From NCBI GenBank assembly GCA_008973525.1, contig WACJ01000406.1:1736001-1800000 (forward strand): 64,000 bases of DNA, in the 5' to 3' direction. Position numbers and translations under genes: made by a program. This DNA is from Stenopsyche tienmushanensis. Taxonomy: Eukaryota; Arthropoda; Insecta; Trichoptera; Stenopsychidae. The notes below the pieces were generated by a model, which made no database searches, was not told the DNA's origin, and was given only the letters and a program-made list of their open reading frames with translations. Positions 50,246-63,859 of the stretch are shown here, in pieces (the first letter of the stretch is position 1; each line of letters opens with the position of its first letter).

Positions 50246-50762
50246 ATAAGGTCGATGATCATTGGCCTATGCATCAATTTTTGCAACAAAATGTTTATAT
50301 AAGCCTAGTTTGATTTGTTGTGAGCCAATTAATATAATTTCTCGACATCAAGAAAAACTGTCAATCAAAGCAGCATACTGTAAACGAAATTTTCACTTCT
50401 TCGGATTTCTTTATCATAATAATTCAAGAATGTAAAACGAGCTGGAAATTACATCGATGGTTTCATACGGTCAAAGCCTTAAACCATTTTCGCTAATGAA
50501 ATCCAAATATTGGCTGTAGAACGGCAATCGAGCACACAATTCAAATGACTAATAGATTAAAGAATACTTTTCAGTGATTTTTAAAAATATTCTTCAGTAA
50601 ATAATATCAAAAAATATTTAAGCATAATTTTAATAAATTTAGTGCTTAAAAATATTACCAAATTGTAAAATTGTTGCGGTGTAAAAATAATAATTTGTGG
50701 AATGAAATAATATATGATAGTTAAGCTAATTGTTTTGCAATCAATGTTTTATGGAATAAGTA

Positions 50763-51077
50763 CAGTGAACTCTCGATTATTCGTTCTAAAAATAATGTCG
50801 TGATAATCGTAAAAAAACTCTCGTCTTAGATAACTTATTTATGAATCGCGAAAGAGATCATGCGATCTGACCACGGGAAGCACGTCATCCCGCAGCCAAG
50901 GCTATCCGATGACCTTCACGACAATTTAATTTGAAGATGATAATTTGATCAATTTCTGGAAAAAAATAAGTTTTTGATGTTATACATAGAATAATACAAT
51001 ATTGGTAGAAATTTGATGATTTGGATTATCCGTGTTCTTTCTCCCTAACATTAGATTGGATAATTGAGAGTCTACTG
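50763..51077. mobile_element. pogo/Tigger-type MITE, 315 bp
   Basis: The left end CAGTGAACTCTCGATTATTC and the inverted right end CAGTAGACTCTCAATTATCC are imperfect terminal repeats. A fragment of repeat A (50815-50925) is nested inside. Confidence 0.6.
50815..50925 (-). repeat. LTR-like repeat A, decayed nested copy
   Basis: It keeps the minus-strand core CCTTGGCTGCGGGATGACG and an eroded ATAAATAAG region relative to copy 1. It lies between the ends of the pogo-type element. Confidence 0.45.
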
Positions 51078-53149
51078 TGTGTATATGTAATTTCAATTTG
51101 GGTCTAAATATGAACATTTCAAATATATATATAGCTTTAATCTTAAAAATAGCTTTGATAGGGTGGGTTAAATTCTATTTTTAATTTATTTTTAGCTTTA
51201 ACAAGGATGTGTTTTATATAATGTTGTTTGGTTAAATTTAGGCAGTCGCACAACTGGACGTATTTCATCTTTTAACAATGTTATTTCCTTATTTTTAAAT
51301 ACTTTTACTATAATACTGCGTGTGTTTTAATGTAAAATTTTGTACGGGTGATTAAAATTTACTGTTGGTTTTGTTTGGCTTTCAAAGATAACTTGTTCAT
51401 TTGTGTAATAATTGAGTATGAATTGTATAAGCCAAATTATTTGTCAGCTTATCATATTTGGAATAATGATTTATACCACTAGTTCCTGCGGCGTAGTTCA
51501 ACCCCCATAAACAAATAGTCGACACATGGTGAACTTTCCATGGTGAATTATTTCACGTGTTTTCCCCCTATTAGACGGCTGCTGTAAATGTAATAAATTA
51601 CGCCTGAATAACGAATTTAAATTACGGATGATTGAATTTAAAAAAAATATCGGAGAAATTTGTAAAAATCGCTTTAAAAGCGTGGCTAAATTTTCATGCA
51701 ATAATTTAGTAAAAAATAATAGAAATTTCGTTTGAAAATAAATAACAGGGGATGAAAAGAATTGATATGAATATAGCACCGTCGGCTTACCGACGGCGCA
51801 ATCAAAACGTCGGGCAGTGGTGTAAGTAGGGTTGGACAAACTTTGGCAGTGCCAAGAAACCGATGAAATAAGAAAACTTATTTGTCTTTCAGGCTACCGA
51901 AATTAGGACCTTATTTAGACTTCCATGAACGCCATCCAAAAATACAATCTATATAAAATGTCCAATACAAGACAATGTCTTAGATTTTAATAATTTTTAA
52001 GCAATTTTATAGCATCGAAATCCGATTATTCTAATCAAATGCTGAAAACGCTGGCGTTTAAATAGAACGCATGATTTTAATTGAAATTTCATAAAACCAT
52101 CCCTGTAATATTTAGCCTCCGCAATGAGAGCTTAGTTATTCTCTGCGTTACAGCGTTGGTCTTGTAAGTTTAAGTAGGAAAATTATTGTATTTATCTGAA
52201 GGACTCTTCATACAAAAGACTCAGGATTTATAAGCTTCGCTCGCTAACGTACCATCCTTTTAGCATTATGTTTTGTGTTTGAAGCGAGGCGAAAAACTTT
52301 CTCGAAATTGAGTAAGCTTTTGGAAAATTTCAACATATCCATCTTGCACTTTCATCTTTGGATATATGAAAACTTCTCATGCAAAACAAACGTGCTAAAT
52401 TTTGAAATATATATGTTATACGCATAAGTTAGTATTAATTTAGTCTAGTATGAGTCATTTAATTTGAGCTTAAATATATCAATAAGAGAGCAGAATACCA
52501 AAATGTAGAAATTTGTTATTCTCTAATAATTGTAAAATTATATAACGTATTTAAATTTGTTCATTATGCATAGGATTAATGAAAATCACGGTTATAACGA
52601 GGAAAATTTTCTGGGAATATTATAAAATACGAATATTTATTTTTCATAATCAGAACGCTATATTTTAGAAACGAATAAATACTTGTTGTAAATTTGATAA
52701 ACTACTTTTTATAATATTAAAAATTGCATTTGGCAATCAGAACTATTTAAATATTTAAATTTAAAAAATCATGTCAATTAATGGTCTTCTTTTAAATCCT
52801 CCAGCATAAGAATATCAACAATAGATGATTTGATAAATAGAAGAACATAAATCAAATTTATAAGTTATGATAAATGGTGAATTTGCTGACATAAATGGAC
52901 AAACAATGGAGTCGGATAGAAAATGTATGGCCAATATCAAGACACGGTCATCTTTAATGTGACATCTTCAAAGTTGATGAAGCCGAGTTATTTTATTAGA
53001 TGACATTCGAAATGGTCCTTATATCCAAAGGAGGAAAATTATACAAGAAAATTCTTATTCATAAATTATGCTGTTTAAGTATTTTTTTCTTATCTTTTAT
53101 CGTTGTAATAATATCTATATTATCGAATTTTTGTTAAAAAATAAATATA
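51078..53149. other. Gene desert, AT-rich
   Basis: No frame over 113 codons. The longest (minus, 51498-51839) has no recognised domain. Confidence 0.45.
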
Positions 53150-53710
53150 CACTCAGACCTTTTTTTGTGCGATTTCGAAGTTATGCGTTTTTTTTAAGCA
53201 ATTTTTTTTCAATTTTGTTATTTTTTTGAGTTAGAGACTATAGTGACATCTTTACTAATTATTTGTTATATTGTTGGAAAGAGAAAATCTACACAGAATA
53301 ACAATAATGACATTGACACTGGGTATACTATTTCCTCCGAAGAAGAGAGTGATTTTGAGTTATGTTGAAAATCTCAATGAAAATTATCACACAGCGATTA
53401 CAGTTTGTAATTTAAATATTTCGTATTTATCTAGTGGATGTCTGACATTAGAAATGCCAGATGTCAGACATCCTTCAATTTTTTCTAATAATGCAAGATG
53501 TCCTTTAAAAATTATTTTTATTGTCTTATTGTTTTCCTGTTTTTTATTAACTTTTTTTATGCGATTTTGTATATATTTTATATAGCTGTTTCAAAGTTAT
53601 GCGGTTTTTAAAATTCATGGAACTCATCTTATTCTTTCATCATATTTTTTCTGTGTAAGTCATAGCTTTTTTGTGCGATTTTCCATGGAACGCGAAGTGT
53701 GTATACATTT
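53150..53710 (-). repeat. Repeat C, copy 2 (inverted, interrupted)
   Basis: Reverse complement of 48900-49750 landmarks, interrupted at about 53295-53530 by unrelated sequence that contains the hairpin at 53436-53473. Confidence 0.5.
53436..53473. repeat. Perfect 13-bp hairpin
   Basis: GGATGTCTGACAT and its exact complement ATGTCAGACATCC are separated by a 12-base loop. It sits inside the insert interrupting repeat C copy 2. Confidence 0.6.
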
Positions 53711-55269
53711 TATTGTGTAAAAACAATTCATACTGCATTACACATAATAATCTACTGCATTACATCATAATAATGTAATGCAGTTGCTTTTACATTTCAA
53801 TGAGATTTGCTTGACAATAAGCTCTTCAAAGTATAATAATATCAATGCCATGATAATGGAATTAATCTCTTATCAGGGCTTACAAGCGGAGCTAATTAGT
53901 AGCTATTGGAACAATGATTCCATGTTGAAGATATCCCTTTTGTATATGGATTTGCTTTGTCCATTCTACTCTCCTTATTATATAACCTCCATGAATAAAA
54001 AAATGTATCGTAGTTTAAAAGTTTGATGAATGCGCTCATATTTATTGAGGATATGTGAACTATCAGATGTTGCTGGGCATCACGATGAAATTCAAGCGAG
54101 TTCTCTGTAAAAGTTGGATAACGTCCTTTGAAAATGATGAATTGCTATTTTAAGAGTGTTTTTAATTAAATTTTCTGTAATGGTTTTGTCAGGACTTGGT
54201 GATAGCCTTTGGATTATGCCAAGACCTCATGCTGTTAATATTACAGAACATGTCCTTAGCATTTTTACTGCAATTGCATTTTTCTATGAAGTCATTTCAT
54301 CGATTTTCTTATAGCGGCTCATTTCTTTGTGCTGGGACAAAGAGTCCATAATTAGTTTTGATTGTTACTTTTACACGATAGACATCTAGTTAAATAACCC
54401 TGGAAGCTTTGTTCAATTAATTTGCAATCAAGTAATGGATAGTTGATCTAAGAATTAGTGAACTTAGTAAAATTCAATAATGAATGCATGCTCACTTTGA
54501 TTAAATTAAAATCAGCAAACAGAAGTTTTACATGTTCAGTATTATTATTGGTCATGCAATACGTTTTTCATATGATGCAAATTCCATATCTATAGTTTGT
54601 GTATAAATATAGTTCATCAAATTTTCTCATTGACGTAAAATAATTAAGATTTATTATATTGATGAAATATCATATTGTAAATTATCATAAGCTTTTATGA
54701 GACCATGTAAAAATGGCAAGCATGGAACACAGTATATGGAGCCGCAAATTGCAATTGGCAAAAAAATCGATAGCTTCATTGGAAGATGTACTCACATAAG
54801 CCAAATCAATACATTACATCAACACTTCTCAAATATTACATAACACGACGGTGATATCGTATAATTTTATGATATAGCCAGTTGTTATTCGTATATTGAT
54901 ATAACCAAGGAATATTTGTGTTAATATTTCAATTAACTATTTGAGATAAATGTCAGGTGGGACCCTAAGAAAAGATACACAGTGTGAAATGATCCAGATA
55001 ATATTAATGGACACGTTCTGTAGCAATTGGTGGAAAAGTGGACATTGATAACCAGGTGGTCAATTCATCCACGATAAAAACAATAAATAGAGAGAACGTA
55101 ATCTTATATATCTAATATCTGATGTAAAAATAAAACAAAAATAATATATCGACGAGATTCCATGAATCTACCGGCAGTAATATTGCAGAATTGCTGAAAC
55201 GAATGCTTTAGTAATCACAGCATGTAACAATTCCTCGATCATAATTTTACTGTTTATTTAAAATTGTCG
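53711..55269. other. Gene desert, AT-rich
   Basis: No domain-bearing frame, element end or RNA gene seen. Confidence 0.45.
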
Positions 55270-56285
55270 AATAGGTTTTCATAGTATAGTAGTACTCGTC
55301 AGAATTTTTGTCTCACTTTACGAGCAAAATTTCGGGTTACGAGGAATTCCCCTCGTACGATAAATTCATAAAGAAATTCAAAACGCTTATGGACTCAGAT
55401 CAGTAAATTTCCCAGCAGGTCTTTAATTCCAATGAAAAAAATGCCGAAAAAGACCTATATCACATACGATAAGACCAAGTTAGAACCCGCGAGCATTTAA
55501 GAGGTGCAAAGTACGAAAGGACAGGCTGCCTGTTATGTGGACGTTAAACAGCAGGACATGGATCGATGAAGAGCTATATACCGAATAGATAAACTCTTTT
55601 TCTGGTCCTGAGCTAAAAAAATACCTGCAGGATAATAATCATTCTCTGAAAGCCATGCTAATTATGGCTCCTGCCCACACCAAGAATGTTCAGGATAATA
55701 TTTTGGAGGAGTTTACTTTCATAAAATTGTCTTCCTTCCACCCAACACATATCCTATTCTGAAGCCCATGGATCAGCAAGTTATCTCTAACGTCAACAAA
55801 TTGTATACGAAGGGGCTTTTCAAACACTCCTTCGACGTTACTGAGGGTACGCAGCTTACCCTACGAGAGTTTTGGAAAAACCACTTCGATATCGTAGGGT
55901 GCTTGAAACCCATCGACACACCATGGCAAAGTGTCTCAAGAAGAACACTGAACTATGCGTGGAGAAAGTTGTGGCCTGAGGTGGTTTTAGAAAAAGACTA
56001 TGAGGGGTTTGCGAGTGAAAGGAGTCTGTCGAAGAAATTGTGTCCCTGGGAAAATCTCTCTGGGACATCGAAGAACTCGTTGCAGAACATAGTGAGGACC
56101 TCAGTATCGACGAATACGAGACGAATTATTCAAGGTTAACCATGAATAAATAATTGTTTTAATCTTTTATACTTATATTGACATTATTAAATAATATTGT
56201 TTATTATTGAATGGATTCATTTCATTGTAATACCTTAGGAGCTATCTTCCGGAACGAATTAAACTCGTAACCCGAGGTTCTACTG
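55270..56285 (+). pseudogene. Tigger/pogo element with decayed transposase
   Basis: A 123-codon frame (55768-56139) reads MDQQVISNVNKLYTKGLFKH, then TLREFWKNHFDIVGCLKPID and LNYAWRKLWPE. It matches the DDE C-terminal part of Tigger transposases. Upstream frames with LKAMLIMAPAHTKN (normally DNAPAH) are broken, and that catalytic Asp is lost. The right end, inverted, is CAGTAGAACCTCGGGTTACG. Related TTCGGGTTACGAG lies near the left end (55330-55343). Confidence 0.78.
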
Positions 56286-58050
56286 CATTTTCCACAATAT
56301 TCAAAAACCTAATTTAGGATGCCTCAGCCAGAAAAAGATAATATTTTGCTATCATTCGACTTATTCAGCTATTTTAAATAGAATAAAGCATTTGAATAAC
56401 ATCATTTAACTATTCCTGCTCACCCTTGTGGAAAATCGAAGCCAGTACCACGTGTCTTTAATCATGCTGCGCTATATCTTCTCGAAGCATTTCGCGGCTC
56501 AGTTGATTGAACATTGTCTTCTAGTAACTAGTTATTAATTATTGATGAACGGAATTCGATGTAACATCGAAGATGTTCAGGTTTAGATTTACGTTCATCA
56601 ATTTCTCGGATTTTATGCATCGCAGGGTAAAAGATTGAGGGTAGACTTCGTGGGAATAGTTATCCATTTTAAAGTGTAGAATTTAGGTTCTATAAATGAT
56701 AGAATAGGTACTTTGCGAATAAAAAACCAGTTTTATCCCTTGGTTGGAGATACCTTATTATTTTTGCATTTATAGAGTAAAAATATGACGGAATCAGGAA
56801 TTGCAATCTACAAAAAAAAATAATGTAAACTCAGCAATGCAACCACCTACTTACCTTCCTATGATACTATTATATTATAATTGATGATTTGAATGCGAAA
56901 ATTGACAAGAATATTGGCTACAAATCCACGATTAGAGTTCATAGGCTTAATGTAATTAACTTGTAATGTTAATTGAAATATATTTGTTGGATTTGTGGCT
57001 ATGATTTTCAGCATTATCCCGATTCTAACTGCGTATATTTGCTACATTCAATCCATTTTAAAACTTGAAAGGACGCTAAAAGGGATAATACTTGGTCAGA
57101 TATGTCTTCATACGAAATTGTGGTCTTTTTTTAGCACATTTAAGCAATTAAATGATTTGGCTTGAAAAAATCAATAACGAATGCTTAATAATTCTTATAT
57201 AACATAAGTGACACACACAGTCCTATTAAAGAACTGATCCCCCGATAACACATCCCTCTATTTATGTCCATCCTAAGCTTTCTCTTTCTAGTTGTTCAGA
57301 TCTAGATTTTTTACGTTTACTTGATCAACTGTGAGACGCAGAGAAGCATAGGGTTCATAGTGAGTATTTAAATGATATGCGTTTTCGCGATCGGCTGAAA
57401 TTGCGTAAATGGTGCTTAGCACTGATCCGATGAAGTGGGTGTAAACCGCTTAACCGCCACCCCAAAAGGGGTAAAATTATTCGGAGATGACATTAGCACC
57501 TCCGGGCTACGTCAACACTAAATCATGAATTTAGTAGTTGTGTTCGCTGACTTCCAATGGAAATTGTAATGTTGAACTTGAACAGTAACATGTGTTTTTA
57601 AACTGTATGATATTCACGATATGTGGGAGACTTGACACATTTTGGGTTGCTATATTTTACCTGGATTCGGCACGAGTTTCAAATAATTTGCAAAAAATTG
57701 GTATAATACTTACGTCAGCAGACAGATTGAAACAGTTTTTTCTCTGATTGTCTTTACAAAGACTTACTTCTTCTTAAAGTGCCATAAACGTCATCGGACA
57801 AAGGCGATCCCCCTAGAGAACCTAACTAGGAGAAGTATTTTTCATCTGGTTGTTACCCATTTGAATTTCCTATATTCCACAAGTGGTAAAGTAAGGATAG
57901 GATTACTTGGATAGAAATCATAATTTATGAGCGAGTAGTGAAATTATCATTTTATTTAAATTATATTATTGCAAATTCAATCACTCACTCAAAGGTGTCT
58001 TTGTGCGACTTTATTTAATCGTTTCAGTATTCTATTTTTTTAAACCTGAG
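56286..58050. other. Gene desert, AT-rich with one GC patch
   Basis: Around 57420-57520 the composition is more balanced (CACCCCAAAAGGGG). No exon could be supported. Confidence 0.4.
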
Positions 58051-58216
58051 AAATTTTGGCAAGAAGGCATTATGAGGCTTCCGGAGAGATGGAGAAAGGT
58101 AATAACACAACAGAATGGATTATATATTTTTCAATAAATTTTGATGTAATACAAATTATTGTTTATTTATTTTTCTTAATTTGAAAACGAAAGAAACTTA
58201 TGGGACACCCTAATAT
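58051..58216 (+). pseudogene. Mariner 3' end fragment
   Basis: Open frame KFWQEGIMRLPERWRKVITQ to a stop at 58135-58137 is the last segment of a mariner transposase. About 60 bp later, CTTATGGGACACCCTAATA looks like the terminal repeat. The 5' part is absent. Confidence 0.7.
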
Positions 58217-58316
58217 AACAGGGGTTTCAACATGTGGTGTATGTATCAGCGTGATAAAATTACAAAATGTGTTGAATCCAATATTATAAAATCAAAAATA
58301 TACCGATATACGTGGC

Positions 58317-58860
58317 ATATCCTGAAAGTAAGTGTACTATTTTTTTTATTAGAAAAAGTGTATTTGAAAAAAATACAGGATATTGTTGATACACTTGTTA
58401 ATTATTTTTCAACATAATCGAGCAGTGGGCACACGCTTTTTTATGCCCTTCTCGAAGAACTCTCCCGTCAGCTCCTTCCCTCATTTCAGAACCTCTTTCT
58501 GCATCTGCTCCTCGGTTGTAAACTTAATTCCACCCATGTGTTTTTAGGGAGGGAAAATATGATAATCTGAAGGCATTAAGTCAGGGATATTCCAATGTAA
58601 CGACTGTCTTTTTGATTCAGACGTGTAATGAACCACCCAATTTTTATCCCCAGTCACAATAGAGCTTAAAAAATTTTCACCTTCCAATTCAAGTCGCTTA
58701 AGAAACTCGCGGGCCCCATTGGCCCGCTTTCTTCTTATAAATGCTTCTGTTCTTTTTATCAGAAGTTCCCCTTTTACCACCTAGTATAGCCAACCCTTAA
58801 AAAACAACAAAAAAATAAACACAGCCCGTTATTGTCACATTACACTTACTTTCTGGATAT
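58317..58860 (-). mobile_element. Internally deleted mariner with both ends
   Basis: The terminal repeats are near-perfect: TCCTGAAAGTAAGTGTA on the left and inverted TCCAGAAAGTAAGTGTA on the right, each beside TA. Inside, a minus-strand frame keeps GDKNWVVHYTSESKRQS (first catalytic block) and then jumps to DLMPSDYHIFPP (third block), so the middle is deleted. It is 544 bp long and non-autonomous. Confidence 0.85.
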
Positions 58861-60639
58861 TTTTCGTATATAGATATCGTTGAACTTCATATTTGTGTGG
58901 ATCATAAAATTGATATTTTGAGATCAGTCATAAAAAAGAACTAATATAAGCACAAGAAGCATTTGACAATCATGCGTATCGTATGGAACGAAAAGCTTAG
59001 AATGCACATGTCTAAATCATTGAATTTTATTCTAAAAATTATAATATCAATATAACACCATCTTTCGACAAAACTATATTACATATTTCTCTTTTTAAAT
59101 AATTTATGTGAACATTAAGAATACGAACATTTAGGTATCGATAGTGAGATAATTACACGGATTTATCTTGCTCACAGTATGTCAGTGACACTGGAGTCGA
59201 TGTCAAGGAAGCATTTATAAGACATTCATTGGTCTAGATCAAATTCAATTATATTAGCGTTCACAAACTTATCGCATGACCTAAATGTATGTGTGATATG
59301 AAAGCTTTTATGTAAAAACGGCTCATAACATGGAAAACCTTTATAGCGGTAATTAAGGTTGATATTTGAAAAACTGCAGTGGGAATTACACATCAAATAT
59401 TTAACCAATCAGTCTAGACTTAAAGCCGTATCCAAAACGTAAACAGAATTACGTAAACTATTTTTTAACCTAATTTAGCCTCGCCCATATGTACTTTTGT
59501 AACTGACAGTGCAAGTGTGTTATTATAGCTTAAATGGTGTTGTGAGGTTTACAAAGTTAAAATATGCATTTACGAACTTTTTAAAAATGGATATGACGCC
59601 ATTGTATCAACTGCTTGAATCGAGCGCACTAAAACGTCCATTTTCATTTGGAATGTTCGTCAATCGTTGCTTTCGCGAAAATATATAAAATATTGTGAAG
59701 CACTATGTCAGCAAATTTCATTAGGGGTTTCAGCCATTATGAAGAGATCAAATGAGTGCTTCTTTTAAGCACGAAAAACAAATAGGTCGTCGGTAGCCGG
59801 ACGGTTTTAATTTAGTTATAAAGTCGGACCTCTCAATGTTCAGGGGGTAATTTCCGGTCAGTTTATTTAAAGACCTTAGGTCATCTTCTCCCACCGGATA
59901 TGGCTGCTTTGAAAGAGATACCCGACAAACATGACCGAAGGTCCAGTCCCCACAAAGGAATGCATTGCCAACTCAATATTACTATGGAAAATCGCATTGG
60001 CTGATAAAATATTCAATCATTATTATTTGAAACGATTCATATAACAATTTGAATTCATATTTGAATCAATCAAATAAGGGATGAATTTTTATCACGCAGC
60101 TCTCGCTTGTTTTATGGAAGAGGGCGCACGTATGCCTGTGCATATCCTCGTGTTATTGAATTAAGTTGGGTCAACACAATATAAAATGGCATGCATTATA
60201 AAAATCTATTATTCATCAATAGTGAATTAATTCTGATAATATTGTTTGACCATGCTGGAAACAGGCTTAAAACTTGGTATCATATACCTGGTTATGAAGA
60301 TATATTACATATGCCAATTTTTTTTGAAGTTGCACTACAACGAATACTATTAAACGATTCAGTATCAATCTAAGAACGTGTGGCTTTATTGGACGCGTTA
60401 TTGAGAGCCTTCGCTGCTTCCTATTTTGTGAATAAACCTCCATTATACGATCGTAGATTCAATTATCATATTCTTTAGCAATGAAGTACTTAACCCTTTA
60501 AGGGGTAATCTCAGTTTTACGGACTCATCAGACGATAATTCTTCGTAAATGAGTTTTCGAGAACAGCAAGATGCTGTTTTAGCCATTCGCACCAAGAATT
60601 TCAGAGATTATCTTGCTGGTTGGAGATTGTAAATGGGAG
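58861..60639. other. Gene desert, AT-rich
   Basis: No supported gene or element. A TTAACCCTTTAAGGGG-type sequence at 60489-60504 might be another element edge. Confidence 0.4.
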
Positions 60640-60890
60640 ACAGAGTTGGAGAGTGTATCTTGTGTACATCGTACAATTGTATAGATCGTTAACCCGAATT
60701 TATCGACTAATAATGATATAATCAATCGATTTGAAGTATATTGTATATGTTTATTTGGTGAAATGACCAAATATTGTTAGTCTTTATTTATTTATATACA
60801 AGCTTCATACACATTGCGACGGTCCTGGCAGATAAGTGGATTTGTACAGATGATAAGTGACGGATATACAAATATGGCATCTAAGTTTAT
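60640..60890 (-). repeat. Dispersed repeat B, copy 4 (inverted)
   Basis: On the minus strand it carries AGATAAGTGGATTTGTAC-type sequence complement, AAGCTTGTATATAAATAAAT and TAGTCGATAAATTCGGGTTA, as in copy 1. Confidence 0.55.
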
Positions 60891-63859
60891 GAAGACTATT
60901 TGATTTGTCTTCGATGTTTTTATGCCAAAAGGGTACTATGTAATTAAATTGTGAACTAGATTGTTATCATTATGCTTAGTGAGAGTTCATAGACTTTTTC
61001 TTAACTGAAATTAATGATAGCTTCATCGGAATTGTTCTTTAAGCCATCGGATTCAAGATTGATTACCATTCATTATTTAAATCTTAATTTTTGTATAACT
61101 GTTTGATTTTGACCTAATTGACGTTTTAACATTATGAGATTATTACTACAATACTATGTGCGATATGAAAATGGCATAAAATGTTTATGTAATAATTGCC
61201 AAAATAATTTAGTCACAATACGACGGTCAAAGGCTTTATTGTTGTTTTTAAATGAAAAAAATTGGATAAATTGATTTGATTCATTTAAAGCATTATCATT
61301 ATGTATGTTAAAAAAACGCTACATGATAATCTGTGAACAAATCAATTTTTAAGGGGTGATTGCAGAGTAATCCATAAATTTCGCATCAGCTTAAATTGGC
61401 TCAAAAATCATAATTGAGGTAATCATTTATAGCTTGTTATTAATACTCTGTAAAATATCAACAGCTATTCGTACGATAACAATGATAAACTTTTAATTGC
61501 ATAATACAACTTTATTTTAATGAGCAACCGGCTTTTGGTGCGATAAATGGCATCCATCTTTAGATTTTACTTGAAATACAACGATTGAATGCGAGTATAA
61601 TTTAATTAATATACAATTTTGGCATAGTTGCAAAATTATTTAAGCGATTTCTAGATAAATTAAAGTATATAAATAAGATTATATTTATTTGATCAAGGAA
61701 ACATTGCATGTCTTGAATAATTTTATAATTTTCATGTAAATCTTATTGTTCTTGTGGCTTAAACTTTACAAGCCGAAATGACAACTTTCAAATGCAGTTT
61801 TATACTCGTATAATTATCATCTGACCCTATGGAATTCCAAATATAAAGTACAATCTGAGCTTATTTTATTATCTTACTTACAAGTTTGGCTGTAATATTT
61901 TAGTGGGGAGTTATCCTCTCTAAGGGATTTTTCACAAGGTTTATATTATGTACATATAACTTGCTTATGGTTCCATAGCGTACTAATAAATAGTATATGT
62001 CAATAAAAAATCGTCTTACACGATGTGAATCGCATTTAATATCGCATTGGATTCCAATTAATTTGCGCTATAAAATTGAGCATCGGTCATAAATCAAATA
62101 ATGGGATCATTCAATATTCCTCAGCATTTGTTCTAGGATTCGCCCATAAAATATCCTATCTCGATTTTGATCCCAATATACGATTGTCCGTTTATGTTTC
62201 CGCGTTTGATATAGAGTCTATGCATTAACCGTTACATAAATTACGTGAAAATTGGAAGTGGTGCATGGTTTTACGATGACTGCTTCCATACTGGCACCCC
62301 GCCTGTAACGATAGATCTGCGCCCCCTTTTTACACACTCTACTTTCACATCAATATCGCCCACTGCCCACGTCCTCCTCTCCATACGAGCAAAACTCACT
62401 TTACGATTGTAAATTTTATTTTATGATCGGAATTCATTCTGGCATTCAGGTAGGGAAGCTGCGCATTTAATGGCTGCCCCGTTGACGATCCGCTTTTATT
62501 GTCAATATACCTGAGAGTAATTTGATTTTCCGTCATTCTTTTGGTCTTTCAGTAAGTATTCAGCATCGTCAAGATATTCTTTTCGCTTTGTCGAAGGACT
62601 TGTGCGGTATAAAAGAGGGTGGTCGATATTGACGATGATGCAGCGTATAGCAGATCCGTCATTGCATCGTGAGGCAATATGCAAAGCTTACACATGATTC
62701 CAAATGAATCGCATACAAATAGGCATGTCAGAGGATGGTGTTGAAATTCAGTGGTGCATCATAACGGGTATATTTCAATTTGAATATAAATTACCCATGG
62801 GAGAATAAATATGTTTTTAAATATTGACCTATCCTCAATTGTGGATTAAAGTGTAGCGAGATATCCAGTCTCACATCATTAACATACATAGGGTCAATTT
62901 AAAATTAATACGGATTGGATTTTGGCGACTTGTTGACTTACACATTAACGAATTAGCGATATATTTAAGATATAATATTTTATCTATCTGTACATATTTG
63001 CACAGATCATTAAAAATATTCTTTAGTGCTATAAATTATGTTATTATTTCAATCGATTAATATAATCAGGATATATCATTGTGTTATAATAATTAATAAA
63101 AGAATTCAATCATCATAATTATGATCAATGACTCCCAATTAAACTCCCAAATAAAAATATATACAGGTTGTACACATAGTCCAACAATTTTTTTTTGGGG
63201 GGTTATGGGGGTATTCTACTACATTTCACACATAAGTCTTATGTGTCAGGGTTGTTGAAATATATATTTTTTTCAATATTATGAAAAAATACCCAAATTT
63301 TCACCTTTAAGCCGTCATAACTTTTTAATCTGTAATTGTAATAGCATGAAATAACTGCTTTTATATTATGCAATATATTTTTTAGCTAAATAAATTATTA
63401 TATTGAGCAATTGTTTAAAAAAATACTTCTGAGCTTCAAAAGTCACACAAAAATTGCAAATTTAAAATTTTTCAACTTCTAAATTTTTTAAACAAAAAAC
63501 TAACAATTATTCTGGACTAAGTTTAGTTTTAAAAAGTTTTCTAGCTTATACCCTTTTCAACGATATGCTACATGCTATACAAATCATTCAATAAGTCGTT
63601 AAACTTGAAGAGGTACCAGTTTGGTAGGATCAGGGTTAAGAAAATACTTTTTATGCTTAAGATATTTTTATTAAATTTATATACAAAATTAGTTAAAATT
63701 GGCTTAATCTACTTCGTATGCATGTACGACACCTTTTCTTATTTTAACTGTGGTTTTTTAAAGTAGCATTTCCTATTTCATTTTTGCAAAGGTAGCGATT
63801 ATTCATTCGATTAGGATTTTTTTGTGGGCACCTTTGTCGTGTAAATTATTGTTTTGCAT
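60891..63859. other. Gene desert, AT-rich
   Basis: A C-rich patch (62300-62400) breaks the AT-rich background. No frame exceeds 64 codons and no element is recognised. Confidence 0.45.
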
